From Acidobacteriota bacterium (GTDB taxonomy: Bacteria; Acidobacteriota; Vicinamibacteria; Vicinamibacterales; 2-12-FULL-66-21), in NCBI GenBank assembly GCA_003222675.1, contig QHWT01000015.1, positions 4,734-43,668 of the forward strand: a stretch of DNA of 38,935 nucleotides. Direction: 5' to 3'. Every line of letters starts with the position of its first letter. Positions within the stretch are counted from its first letter, which is position 1. The notes under the pieces were generated by a model. The model was not told the DNA's origin and did no database searches. It saw only the letters and a list, made by a program, of their open reading frames with translations. Of this stretch, positions 9,357 to 17,551 are shown one piece after another. Both the position numbers and the translations under genes were made by a program.

Positions 9357-10595
9357 TCACGCCCGAGTCATGGCTTCGTAGCTTCGCTGCAGGAAATCGC
9401 GCTCCGTCGCGTTGTGAGTACTCGCGATTGCCGCTTCGTACGCCACTGCTGCCTCGGCAGTGCGGCCTGAGCGGCGAAGGAATTCGGCGCGGATCGCATG
9501 AAACAGGTAATAGCGATCGAGATCGAGTCGGTCGACAATTCGGAGCGCCGCGGCGGGTCCCTCGACCTCGGCCACCGCAACGGCGCGATTCAACGCGACG
9601 AGCGGGCCTGGCATGAACTCGAGCAGCTGGTCGTAGAGCTGAAGGATCTGTTGCCAGTCCGTGGCGCTGGCGGTCGGCGCGTCGCTGTGGGCGGCATTGA
9701 TCGCCGCCTGGATTTGGTACGGGCCCGGCTGGTTGCGCCGAAGGCATTGCCGCACGATCGCCTGCCCCTCGGCGATGAGGGCGCGATTCCAGGCGCCGCG
9801 ATTCTGATCGGCCAGCAGGATCAGATGGCCATCCGGACTCACGCGCGCGGCGCGACGCGATTCAACGAGCAGCATGAGCGCCAGCAGCCCCATGACCTCA
9901 GGGTCGCGAGGCATGAGATTCGCCAGAACGCGTCCCAGGCGGACCGCTTCCGCGCACAGGTCCTCCCGAACGAGCCGATCGCCCGCAGACGCTGTGTATC
10001 CCTCGTTGAAGATCAGATAGATGACTGCCAGGACGGCCCGGAGACGGTTCGGCAGTTCGGTTTCATCCGGCACGCGGTACGGAATCCCCGCGTCCCGGAT
10101 CTTCGCCCTGGCTCTGACCAGCCGTTGGGCCATCGTCGTTTCTGAGGTGAGAAACGCGCGCGCGATCTCGGCGGTCGTGAGTCCTCCGAGAAGCCGGAGC
10201 GTCAGGGCCACCTGGACGCCGGTGGCGAGCGCGGGATGGCAGCAAGTGAAGATCAGGCGCAGCCGATCGTCGCGCATCGCATCCTCCTCGGGCGGTTCAT
10301 CCGCCGCGTGCAGCAGCACCGCCTGAGCGTGTCGATCCTGACGCGACGCTTCGCGGCGGAGCCGGTCAATCGCGCGATTGCGGGCGGTCGTGATAATCCA
10401 TCCGACCGGGCTCGGGGGCACACCGCTCGATGGCCACCGTTCGATCGCCGCGGTGAACGCGTCCTGGACCGCCTCCTCGGCGACGTCGATGTCGCCGAAG
10501 ACACGGACCAGCACCGCCACCGCGCGACCGTACTCTGCGCGGAACATGCGTTCGATCTCGGCGATCGAAATCTTCGAGTCATCTGCGGTGCGCAT
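9357..10595 (-). CDS. ECF42-type RNA polymerase sigma factor
   Basis: A 412-residue extracytoplasmic-function sigma factor with a large C-terminal extension, as in group ECF42. Region 2 covers about residues 10-85 ([19 protein letters not shown], then [18 protein letters not shown]). Region 4 covers about 120-165 ([30 protein letters not shown]). The rest is an all-helical, TPR-like domain with [20 protein letters not shown] and [18 protein letters not shown]. The start at 10595 (MRTADD) is chosen because the in-frame extension to 10790 only translates the repeat region. There is no anti-sigma gene nearby. The DGPF/YCII gene just upstream on the same strand is the usual ECF42 partner; the pair is thought to act together in signalling. 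Confidence 0.93.
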   Translation of the reverse strand: MRTADDSKISIAEIERMFRAEYGRAVAVLVRVFGDIDVAEEAVQDAFTAAIERWPSSGVPPSPVGWIITTARNRAIDRLRREASRQDRHAQAVLLHAADEPPEEDAMRDDRLRLIFTCCHPALATGVQVALTLRLLGGLTTAEIARAFLTSETTMAQRLVRARAKIRDAGIPYRVPDETELPNRLRAVLAVIYLIFNEGYTASAGDRLVREDLCAEAVRLGRVLANLMPRDPEVMGLLALMLLVESRRAARVSPDGHLILLADQNRGAWNRALIAEGQAIVRQCLRRNQPGPYQIQAAINAAHSDAPTASATDWQQILQLYDQLLEFMPGPLVALNRAVAVAEVEGPAAALRIVDRLDLDRYYLFHAIRAEFLRRSGRTAEAAVAYEAAIASTHNATERDFLQRSYEAMTRA

Positions 10596-10599
10596 TGTC

Positions 10600-10862
10600 G
10601 ACTTCCGATTGCAGACTGACGATTCACGGATTGACGATTGACAAGTGCCGATTTGCACTGACGATTGTCGATTGCGATTAGCGATTAGCGATACAGATTG
10701 ACGATTGGTGATTTTCGAATGCTCGACTGCCGATTGGAGCACACGAGTGCTGTGCTCCTGAGCGCCAATCTTCAATCGGCAATTCGTCAATCGCCAATCG
10801 ACAATCCAAATCGGCAGTCTGCAATCGGCAATTCGTCAATCTGCAATCCGCAGTCATCAATT
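10600..10862. repeat. Long imperfect inverted repeat of GATTG/CAATC words
   Basis: The left half is built from words like GATTGACGATT, the right half from the complementary CAATCGGCAATTCGTCAATC. That 20-mer occurs twice exactly (10773-10792 and 10822-10841, 49 bp apart). The two halves meet at a perfect 8-bp stem, GGAGCACA 10736-10743 and TGTGCTCC 10751-10758. The whole block can fold as one hairpin of about 250 bases. It fills the gap between the DGPF gene and its sigma factor. Confidence 0.85.
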
Positions 10863-10880
10863 TTCAGCTCGCAGCTTCCG

Positions 10881-11228
10881 CTAGTGTTCCTCTCGGAACG
10901 GCCGCACTTCGATCGGAAGCGTGGTCGCGCGGGCGAGCTTGCGCCCCCATTCGAGCGCGGCGTCGAGGTCGGGCGCCTTGATGATCGAGAACCCGCCGAT
11001 GTGCTCTTTGCCCTCCGTAAACGGGCCGTCGGTCGTCAGCACGTCGCCGCCTTGGACCCGGACGACGGTGGCCGTGCTCGCGGGGTGCAGCCCACCGGCG
11101 AAGACCCACGCGCCTGCGGCCTTCAGCTGCTGGCGGACGGCATTGACGTCGCGCATCACGTTGTCCAGCACCTCGGGCGGTGGAGGGTCGCCGTCGGGTT
11201 GATAAATGCTGAGCAGGTACTGCTTCAT
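10881..11228 (-). CDS. YCII/DGPF-domain protein
   Basis: A 115-residue protein of the YCII-related family. The defining motif TTDGPFTEGKEHIGGF is present around residues 65-80, preceded by MKQYLLSIYQPDGD and followed by IKAPDLDAALEWGRKLA and a strand ending IEVRPFRE. A ribosome site AGAGGA lies about 8 bases before the ATG. Proteins of this kind are commonly encoded beside ECF42 sigma factors, as here; they are proposed to modulate the sigma factor, but the biochemical activity is not established. A 6-bp GC hairpin (GCCGGC 11253-11258 / 11264-11269) lies in the leader. Confidence 0.92.
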   Translation of the reverse strand: MKQYLLSIYQPDGDPPPPEVLDNVMRDVNAVRQQLKAAGAWVFAGGLHPASTATVVRVQGGDVLTTDGPFTEGKEHIGGFSIIKAPDLDAALEWGRKLARATTLPIEVRPFREEH

Positions 11229-11337
11229 TGGTCGATCCTCTTTGATGTCGCCGCCGGCGTCATGCCGGCTTCTACTCTCTATACGAACAGCCTCCCTCTC
11301 GATCGACAGGGACGGCCGTGCCAGAAGAGTCGCCGCC

Positions 11338-11346
11338 TGTTAGAAT
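11338..11346 (+). promoter_or_regulatory. Extended -10 promoter of the deacetylase-like gene
   Basis: TGTTAGAAT: TG at 11338-11339, then TAGAAT at 11341-11346, 27 bases before the GTG start. No recognisable -35 box lies 17 bp upstream, which is common when the -10 is extended. A GGGAGA ribosome site follows at 11362-11367. Confidence 0.5.
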
Positions 11347-11373
11347 TTCGCCCCACTGCCTGGGAGAACGACT

Positions 11374-12867
11374 GTGAAGAAGACAGCGCTCTGGCTGCTG
11401 CTGGTTCTCGCGCTTTCAGCCAATCTGCGATCATTCGTCAGCGCGCCTCCGCCAGTCTACGTGACGCTCTGGTTCGATACGGAAGATTACATTCTGCCGG
11501 AGGACGACGATGCGACGAAGCGGCTGGCAGAGATGCTGTCGCGGCGTGGCGTTCGCGCGACGTTCAAGATCGTCGGTGAGAAGGCTCGAGTATTGGAGCG
11601 ACGCGGCCGAACGGACGTGATCGCCGCGCTGAAGCGGCACGACATCGGCTATCACTCGAACACGCACAGCCAGCAGCCGACAGTTGCGGTATATCTGCAG
11701 AACGCCGGCTGGGAAGACGGCCGGGCCGAGTTCAAGCGACGTGAGGAGCAGGGGGTCAAAGACATTCAACGGATATTCGGCGTCACGCCCGTCGCCTACG
11801 GGCAGCCCGGGAGTGCGTGGGCCGCGCAGACCTATCCCGCGCTTCGCGACATGGGCATCAAGGTGTATCTCGACGAAGCTGACCACGTTGGCATCGACGA
11901 CCAGCCGTTCTACTACGGCGGCATGCTCAACATCTTCAAAATGCGCTCGAACCTGGTGCGGATGGCGTTGACGGGAGGCACAAGTCTCACAGAAGGTGAA
12001 ACGGCATTCAACAAGGTACACGCTTCGTTGCGCGCGCGCGGCGGGGGAACGATCAGCATCTACTACCATCCCAACGAATGGGTCCAGACGGAGTTCTGGG
12101 ATGCCGTCAACTTTCGTCGCGGAGCGAACCCGCCGCCGAGTGAGTGGAAAAAGCCGGGAGTCCGCCCCGCTGCGGAGACGGAGAAGGCCTTCGCTGATTT
12201 CGAGCAGTTCGTTGAGTTCATCAAGTCGCAGGGCGTGCGCTTCGTGACGGCGACCGAGCTCGCGTCGCTGTATGCCGATCGGGCGTTGGACCGCAGCTTC
12301 GGCAAGGACGATCTTCTCCATCTCGCGCGCGCCGCGCAGAAGGAGATCACGTTCGAGAAATTCGATGGCTATGCACTCTCACCTGCCGACACGTTCGCGC
12401 TGCTGACGGAGGCCGCGGCGGCGCGCCTCGATCGAAACGCGCTGCCTGCCTCGACGAGACTGACGCTGCTCGATGGACCCGCACGCGCGTTCAGTCCGTC
12501 GATGGGAACCGTGCATTCGTCAACCTTCCCCTGGCCCGCGTTCGCGAGCGCGATCCGCGACACGGCCGCCTATTGCCGCACGCACCGCCGCATCCCGGAC
12601 GAAATCTGGATTGGCGCCGAGAGCATCTCGCCGGCCGATTACCTCGCGACGCTGGGCGCCGCGTTCGAGCGCCTCGGAACATCCGGTCAGATGCCCCCCG
12701 ACGTGGAACGGCGGACCGGACACTACACGGCAGACCAGTACGTCGCGGAAGACTCTCCCGGGTTGTGGGACTGGATCATTTTTCCAGAAGGATTCCACGC
12801 GCCCCGGCTGATGGAGCTCGCGCGGCTGCAGGCGTGGACGCTGAAAGTGGCCCTCCTTCAGCCCTGA
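11374..12867 (+). CDS. Exported polysaccharide-deacetylase-like protein with C-terminal repeat domain
   Basis: 497 residues from a GTG start. Residues 1-24 form a signal peptide. Residues 28-300 look like a NodB/CE4 deacetylase fold: motif 1 is TLWFDTED (31-38, D35 as likely base), motif 2 is H94-x3-H98 (HSNTH), and [10 protein letters not shown] (228-236) stands where a later metal/active-site loop is expected. CE4 enzymes remove N- or O-acetyl groups from cell-wall or extracellular glycans using a divalent metal. The C-terminal part (about 320-435) contains [20 protein letters not shown] followed by [21 protein letters not shown], which resembles a pseudomurein-binding-type repeat; this is a pattern match by eye. 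The deacetylase assignment is fairly firm, the substrate open. Confidence 0.75.
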   Translation: MKKTALWLLLVLALSANLRSFVSAPPPVYVTLWFDTEDYILPEDDDATKRLAEMLSRRGVRATFKIVGEKARVLERRGRTDVIAALKRHDIGYHSNTHSQQPTVAVYLQNAGWEDGRAEFKRREEQGVKDIQRIFGVTPVAYGQPGSAWAAQTYPALRDMGIKVYLDEADHVGIDDQPFYYGGMLNIFKMRSNLVRMALTGGTSLTEGETAFNKVHASLRARGGGTISIYYHPNEWVQTEFWDAVNFRRGANPPPSEWKKPGVRPAAETEKAFADFEQFVEFIKSQGVRFVTATELASLYADRALDRSFGKDDLLHLARAAQKEITFEKFDGYALSPADTFALLTEAAAARLDRNALPASTRLTLLDGPARAFSPSMGTVHSSTFPWPAFASAIRDTAAYCRTHRRIPDEIWIGAESISPADYLATLGAAFERLGTSGQMPPDVERRTGHYTADQYVAEDSPGLWDWIIFPEGFHAPRLMELARLQAWTLKVALLQP

Positions 12868-12997
12868 TGGCTGCAGGTGATCGAACCACATGAGGTGCCT
12901 CAGCGGGAGAAACCGACGCTGTTTTCTCCATACGAGTTCTGGCGCCATGCTGTTAACCCAGGCGCGTGCCCACCTTTGCATGCATGACCACCTGACG

Positions 12998-13026
12998 TTG
13001 ACACACCCGGAGAGTGGACAGAGAAT
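12998..13026 (+). promoter_or_regulatory. Sigma70-type promoter
   Basis: TTGACA at 12998-13003, a 17-bp spacer, and GAGAAT at 13021-13026, 65 bp before the ATG of the exported protein at 13091. A weak hairpin upstream (GGAGAAA 12906-12912 / TTTCTCC 12923-12929) could end the preceding transcript. Confidence 0.55.
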
Positions 13027-13090
13027 GGCGCGCCCGCGACAGCCCTTGCCCACATTAGTCGCGGACTGACGTTAAAGGAAGGAAGGCTCG

Positions 13091-13624
13091 ATGGTGAAGA
13101 CAACGTTGGCGTTCGTGTGTGCGTTGTGCGTGGCGATTGTCGCCCCGATCGCTGCAGAGGATCGCCCTCTCGTGAGATTCAACGGCGGCATCGGCGTGAT
13201 CCCGGTGTCGAACGTCATTCAGACCGTCGCGGGAGGACCCGTGACCGTGAACCGGAATATCGTGAACGGCGTCAACTCGCCAGGTCAGATCTGGGTCATC
13301 AAGGCACTCAAAGCCGAAGTGTCGAACGATGGACAAATCAAGGTCCGAGGGCGCGGCCTGCTGCTCGGCGGCGGCAACGGCATCGGAACCAACGCGAACC
13401 AGAAAGTATTCGCGACGCTGTTTTGTGGAGGCGTAGCCCACAGCACCGCGACAAACAATGTCCCAAACGGTGTTCCACTTGAGGCCAATGGCGATTTTCG
13501 AATCGACGACGTGCTCGATAATCTGCCGCTGCCGGATCCATGTACCAGCCCGATCCTTCTGATCCGCAGCACGGGCGGGTCATGGTTCGCTGCCGGAATC
13601 GTGAAGCACGACGAGGATAAGTAG
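13091..13624 (+). CDS. Exported protein of unknown function
   Basis: 177 residues, not recognised. Residues 1-22 are a signal peptide (MVKTTLAFVCALCVAIVAPIAA). The mature part is rich in Gly, Asn and Val, without Trp-rich or metal motifs: VNRNIVNGVNSPGQIWVIKAL, then GQIKVRGRGLLLGGGNGIGTNANQKVFATLFC, then LEANGDFRIDDVLDNLPLPDPC and ILLIRS. Two cysteines (FATLFCGG and LPDPCTSP) could form a disulfide. The alternating hydrophobic pattern suggests an all-beta sandwich. GGAAGG lies about 8 bases before the start, and a good promoter precedes it, so it is very likely a real, singly transcribed gene. Confidence 0.75.
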   Translation: MVKTTLAFVCALCVAIVAPIAAEDRPLVRFNGGIGVIPVSNVIQTVAGGPVTVNRNIVNGVNSPGQIWVIKALKAEVSNDGQIKVRGRGLLLGGGNGIGTNANQKVFATLFCGGVAHSTATNNVPNGVPLEANGDFRIDDVLDNLPLPDPCTSPILLIRSTGGSWFAAGIVKHDEDK

Positions 13625-14028
13625 TCTGCACTCGCAGGAGCCATGCGCGAGCTGCCGGTGCTCGCGCAACGAAGCACGTCTCGCTCGCTCCTCTCGTTCT
13701 TGTGACTCCCGAACTGCGCCTGCCACGCCGAAGGCGGGCGACTCGTAACGGCACACTGATGTCCCGAATCGGAACCTTCGGGCCTATCGTCTTCGATTCC
13801 AGCCTGTTGCACCGATCGCGCTGACGCGCGGTGTTCCGTTCCTGCCCAGCCGTCCATCCGCACGCGACTGACGAATCTGAAAGCACGGCAAGCAAGCGAC
13901 GTAAGTCGGCCTGAATCCACCGACGCTCGTCCTCTCTCCTACTCCCCGGGACCTGGCCTCACGCTTGCTCATCTGTGGGCTTTCCGCCCGACACAACTGA
14001 CGGAATCGTTCCCGAAACGGTCGCACCG
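13625..14028. other. 404-bp intergenic region, no gene seen
   Basis: No convincing coding frame on either strand; open minus-strand frames here have no family features. One small perfect hairpin is present (CCCGAA 13763-13768, TTCGGG 13777-13782, 8-base loop), not followed by a T-run. No clear promoter for the subtilase gene was found. Confidence 0.4.
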
Positions 14029-15906
14029 ATGAAGATGATGCTCCGCAAAGCCATAGGATTCTCGACCGCGCTCGCCATCGCGTTCCTTGCTACCGGCCAC
14101 GTGCAGGGCGTGGCACGGCGCGCGCCGGGCGCAAGCCACCGAGAGAAACTCGACACTCACCTTCGCGCGGCGCTCGACGCCGGCAGCGGCGACTCCCAGC
14201 GCGTCATCATCCGCGTGCGGCCGGGCGAGCGCGCGGCGCTGCGCAGGATGCTGTCGGAGCACGGCGATCGGATCGTGGCCGAACACGAGTCGATTGACGC
14301 CATCACGACCGTGGTTCATGCCGAGGATCTCGAGACGCTCGCCGGCCAGCAACAGGTCGTCTCCGTTTCGAGCGATGCGATCGTTCGCGCCAAGCTGCTC
14401 GGCGGCCTGCTCGGAGGTTTGGTCAAGGTCGTGGTCAGCGTGGTCAACATCATCCTGCCAAATAACGCGGATACATCCGGCCCGGCGGTCCCGCCGCAGG
14501 TACTGCGCGACACGCTCGGCTTGGGCTCCACGTGGACGGGCAGCGGCATCGGCGTGGCGGTGATCGATTCCGGCCTCGAACAGTCGTCCGAGTTCGACAC
14601 TCGGCTGACCGCCTTCTTCGACTTCACGAAAGGTGATATTCGCACGACCGCGTACGACGATTACGGCCACGGCACGCACATCGCCGGCACGATCGGCGGT
14701 TCAGGCGCGTTGTCGTATAACCGCGACTATCGCGGCCTGGCGCCCAAGGTGAAGTTCACCATTTTCAAGGTGCTCGATAAGAACGGCGCCGGATGGACCA
14801 GCGACGTGATCCGCGCGATCGACTTTGCGGTTGCGAATCGCGCGGCGCTGGGCATCGACATCATCAACCTGTCGCTCGGCCATCCTATTTACGAACCTGC
14901 GGCCACCGACCCGCTGGTGCAGGCGGTCGAGCGCGCCTCGCGCGCGGGAGTGATAGTCGTCGCCGCCGCAGGCAACTACGGAAAGAATCCAAAGACGGGA
15001 GAGGTCGGGTACGCGGGCATCACGTCGCCCGGCAATGCCCCTTCGGCGATTACCGCGGGTGCGCTTCGAATCGAAGACACGGTGTCGCGCAGCGACGACT
15101 CGATCCCCGACTACAGTTCGCGCGGGCCGACGTGGTACGACGGCTTCGCGAAACCGGACTTCGTCGCGCCGGGGCACAACATCATCGCGGTCGCCGCCAA
15201 ACAAGGCACGCTCTATAAGACATATCCGCAGCTGAAGGCGGACAACAGCAACTACATGCGCCTGAGCGGCACGAGCATGGCTACCGCGGTCACGACCGGG
15301 GTGATCGCGCAGATGCTCGAAGCGAACCGCTACACCAACAACTATCCGTACCATCCTTCGCTGACCCCGAACGCCGTCAAGGCGATGCTGCAGTACTCCG
15401 CCTTTCCCGTCCGCAATTCGGCTGGCGTGGAATACAACACGCTCGAGGAGGGAGCCGGCGCCATCAACGGCAAGGGCGCAATCAGCCTCGCCAAGGCTGC
15501 GGACACATCGGCACCAACCGGCACACATTGGCTCACCACCACGCTGTCGCCGCGGACGACGATTGGCGGCGACACGATCACGTGGAAGCAGGTCGTGGTC
15601 TGGGGCTCGGTCGTCGTGTGGGGCAGCACCGTCGATCTCAACCAGCAGGCCTGGGGCACGGTGGTGGTGTGGGGCAGCGACAACACCACGTTTGGCAACG
15701 TCGTCGTCTGGGGCAGCGACGTCGTGTGGACGGATCCGCAGTCCTGGGCGAACGTCGTGGTCTGGGGCAGCGACTCCATCGGCACCACCATGGGTGACGT
15801 TGTTGTCTGGGGCAGCACCGGAGGACTCAGTCCCGAGACGACAGCCTGGGGTGATCTGCAGGGCACACAGACGTCGGGCATGATCTCGGCGACGTCGATC
15901 AGGTGA
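14029..15906 (+). CDS. Subtilisin-like serine protease (S8) with VVVWGS-repeat tail
   Basis: 625 residues from ATG 14029; a GTG at 13975 is in frame but the signal peptide (MKMMLRKAIGFSTALAIAFLATG) starts here. Residues 36-125 form an I9-type propeptide (QRVIIRVRPGERAALRRML...VVSVSSD). The catalytic domain has D180 (VAVIDSG), H214 (GHGTHIAGT), the oxyanion Asn316 (AAAGN) and S416 (SGTSMAT), so it should be active. After about residue 495 comes a tail with six VVVWGS copies and no further domain. It is an exported or surface protease. There is no obvious operon partner; the next gene is convergent with a 2-bp gap. Confidence 0.93.
   Translation: MKMMLRKAIGFSTALAIAFLATGHVQGVARRAPGASHREKLDTHLRAALDAGSGDSQRVIIRVRPGERAALRRMLSEHGDRIVAEHESIDAITTVVHAEDLETLAGQQQVVSVSSDAIVRAKLLGGLLGGLVKVVVSVVNIILPNNADTSGPAVPPQVLRDTLGLGSTWTGSGIGVAVIDSGLEQSSEFDTRLTAFFDFTKGDIRTTAYDDYGHGTHIAGTIGGSGALSYNRDYRGLAPKVKFTIFKVLDKNGAGWTSDVIRAIDFAVANRAALGIDIINLSLGHPIYEPAATDPLVQAVERASRAGVIVVAAAGNYGKNPKTGEVGYAGITSPGNAPSAITAGALRIEDTVSRSDDSIPDYSSRGPTWYDGFAKPDFVAPGHNIIAVAAKQGTLYKTYPQLKADNSNYMRLSGTSMATAVTTGVIAQMLEANRYTNNYPYHPSLTPNAVKAMLQYSAFPVRNSAGVEYNTLEEGAGAINGKGAISLAKAADTSAPTGTHWLTTTLSPRTTIGGDTITWKQVVVWGSVVVWGSTVDLNQQAWGTVVVWGSDNTTFGNVVVWGSDVVWTDPQSWANVVVWGSDSIGTTMGDVVVWGSTGGLSPETTAWGDLQGTQTSGMISATSIR
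15592..15816 (+). repeat. Coding repeat VVVWGS in the subtilase tail
   Basis: Six copies of VVVWGS at protein residues 522-527, 528-533, 545-550, 558-563, 576-581 and 591-596, plus a partial VVW at 565-567. They are spaced by 0 to 12 polar residues (for example DNTTFGN and DSIGTTMGD). The DNA units differ by silent changes (GTCGTCGTGTGG, GTGGTGGTGTGG, GTTGTTGTCTGG), so the protein pattern is under selection rather than freshly duplicated. Confidence 0.9.
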
Positions 15907-15908
15907 GC

Positions 15909-17426
15909 TCAGTACGGCCCGGTGTTGCTGACAAACGCCACCATCTTTCCGTCAGGTGACCACGACGGCACGTTGATCGTGCCCTGACCGCCGTAGACGT
16001 ACGCGATCACTCGTGCCGTGCCGCCGTCCACCGGCATCAACCGCAGCAGGACGCGTTTGTAGTACGGGTGATCGGACGGATCGACCTCCTTCGGGAAACT
16101 GATGAAGGCGATCGATTGACCGTCCGGAGAGAGGTGCGGGAACCAGTTGTTCCAGCCATCATTCGTCAGCTGCTCGGGCTCCGTTCCGTCCGGCTTCATC
16201 CGCCAGATCTGCATCGTTCCGCTTCGCACCGAGTTGAAATAGATCGATTTGCCATCCGGCGCGTATTCAGGACCATCGTCCAGGCCTTTGAACTCGGTCA
16301 GCTTCGCTTCCGCGCCGCTCCCGTCGGCGGCAATGCTGTAGATGTCGTACTCGTTCGCGCGCCCGCCGGTGTAGACGAGCGTCTTGCCGTCGGGCGACCA
16401 GCCGTGCAGATACGACGGCGTGAGCGGCGTGATGCGTTTGGGCGTGCCACCTCCAACCGGCACCGTGAACACGGCCGACTGCCCCGCGCTCTGATCGCTG
16501 ATGCCGAGCATGGTCCCGTCGAACGACAGGACGTGATCGTTGTTGTTCCGATTCGCCGAGCCCGTCTCGATCGCGGTCCCCTCGCGTGTCGCGAGGTCGA
16601 AGCGAACAAGACGTCCGCGGCCTTCGGCGCGGCCACTGGTGTTGTAGATCAGCGCGGCGCCATCTCTCGTCCAGTTCGGCGCCTCGAACGGCTGTTCCGA
16701 TCGATGAAGCATCTGCCGGCGCCCGCTATCGACGTCGAGCACTTCAAGTACGCTGCCGATGTAGTCGCGATACGGAACGAAGCCTTCCTTTGCCGGCTTG
16801 ATGATTCGCACGTTGCTGAGCACCGCGCGTTCGGTCACATCGGGATTGTGCGAGCAGAGCACGAGGCCGACGAGCAGCTCGTCGCCGAGGTTGAGGTCCG
16901 CGATCTCCGTGTCCGTGAACGGTTCGCCGAACTTCGCGGCGGACATGATGAAGGTGTTGCCCCTGCGCTCGAGTTGAACGACGTCAGCGCCCTTGATCGT
17001 TGACGGGCGCTCTTCGGTGGCTGCGCCCCTGGTCCGCCTGAATTGCAGCGACGTGAGCCCGTCGCCATGGACGATCGCGTCGACGTACGGTGCGTCGGCG
17101 TCCTGACCGGGACGCGCAAGCAGGCCGACCTTGCGGTGCGCCTCGACTCCCTTTCCCACCAACTGCACGCGCGCCTGCAGAATGAAGTCCCCCGTCATCC
17201 GCTTCCAGATGAAGTGGAACTCGTCGCGCTGACCCCACATGTTCGTGCCGGCGGCGGCGATCGAGTATTCCTGCAACACGGGGTTGAACGCAGCCGAGCC
17301 CGCGATCTTCGGCGAACCGACGTCGGCGTGGCCGTCGAATTCTCCAAGCTTCGCGGCCTGGCCGCCGACCTGTGGGCCGCTCAGCGACGCTATCGAGAGG
17401 AGCACGATCAGCGTTAGTCTCAACAC
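15909..17426 (-). CDS. Exported TolB/PD40-type beta-propeller protein
   Basis: 505 residues from a GTG start (17426) five bases after a GGAGG; longer frames to 17513 add sequence without family features. Residues 1-24 form a signal peptide. Residues 25-210 look like a concanavalin-like (DUF1349-type) lectin fold: FHFIWKRMTGDFILQARVQ, KVGLLARPG, VHGDGLTSLQFRR. Residues 235-505 carry at least five PD40 blades with the SPDGK hallmark: APNWTRDGAALIYN, GWSPDGKTLVYTG, YAPDGKSIYFNS, LSPDGQSIAFIS and WSPDGKMVAFVS. Such proteins probably sit in the periplasm and bind glycans or partner proteins. The gene is divergent from the TonB-dependent receptor, but a functional link is only suggested by position. 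Confidence 0.82.
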   Translation of the reverse strand: MLRLTLIVLLSIASLSGPQVGGQAAKLGEFDGHADVGSPKIAGSAAFNPVLQEYSIAAAGTNMWGQRDEFHFIWKRMTGDFILQARVQLVGKGVEAHRKVGLLARPGQDADAPYVDAIVHGDGLTSLQFRRTRGAATEERPSTIKGADVVQLERRGNTFIMSAAKFGEPFTDTEIADLNLGDELLVGLVLCSHNPDVTERAVLSNVRIIKPAKEGFVPYRDYIGSVLEVLDVDSGRRQMLHRSEQPFEAPNWTRDGAALIYNTSGRAEGRGRLVRFDLATREGTAIETGSANRNNNDHVLSFDGTMLGISDQSAGQSAVFTVPVGGGTPKRITPLTPSYLHGWSPDGKTLVYTGGRANEYDIYSIAADGSGAEAKLTEFKGLDDGPEYAPDGKSIYFNSVRSGTMQIWRMKPDGTEPEQLTNDGWNNWFPHLSPDGQSIAFISFPKEVDPSDHPYYKRVLLRLMPVDGGTARVIAYVYGGQGTINVPSWSPDGKMVAFVSNTGPY

Positions 17427-17500
17427 CGTCACCTCCGTCGCGCGTGAGGATAGTCGAATCCCGATCCGATTGCTCGCGCCCGGAATTGTTTGCGCCGTAC

Positions 17501-17529
17501 TTGACAAGGCCACGTCTCCGCCGTATCAA
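17501..17529 (+). promoter_or_regulatory. Sigma70-type promoter of the TonB-dependent receptor
   Basis: TTGACA at 17501-17506, a 17-bp spacer, and TATCAA at 17524-17529. The transcript would start near 17536, followed by AAGGAGG (17538-17544) seven bases before the ATG at 17552. This is one of the clearest promoters in the window. Confidence 0.7.
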
Positions 17530-17551
17530 GCAACACCAAGGAGGCCCCAAC

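Noticed and set aside
10596-10790. N-terminal extension of the sigma factor
   Set aside because: The extra 65 residues only translate the GATTG/CAATC repeat; family homology begins at the ATG at 10595.
10600-10862. CRISPR-like array
   Set aside because: Units are degenerate, irregularly spaced and present in both orientations; there are no uniform spacers or cas genes.
12906-12929. Intrinsic terminator after the deacetylase gene
   Set aside because: A 7-bp A/T-rich stem with a 10-base loop and no T-run; too weak to call as a separate feature.
13763-13782. Riboswitch or structured RNA upstream of the subtilase
   Set aside because: Only one 6-bp stem is evident and no known aptamer motif was recognised.
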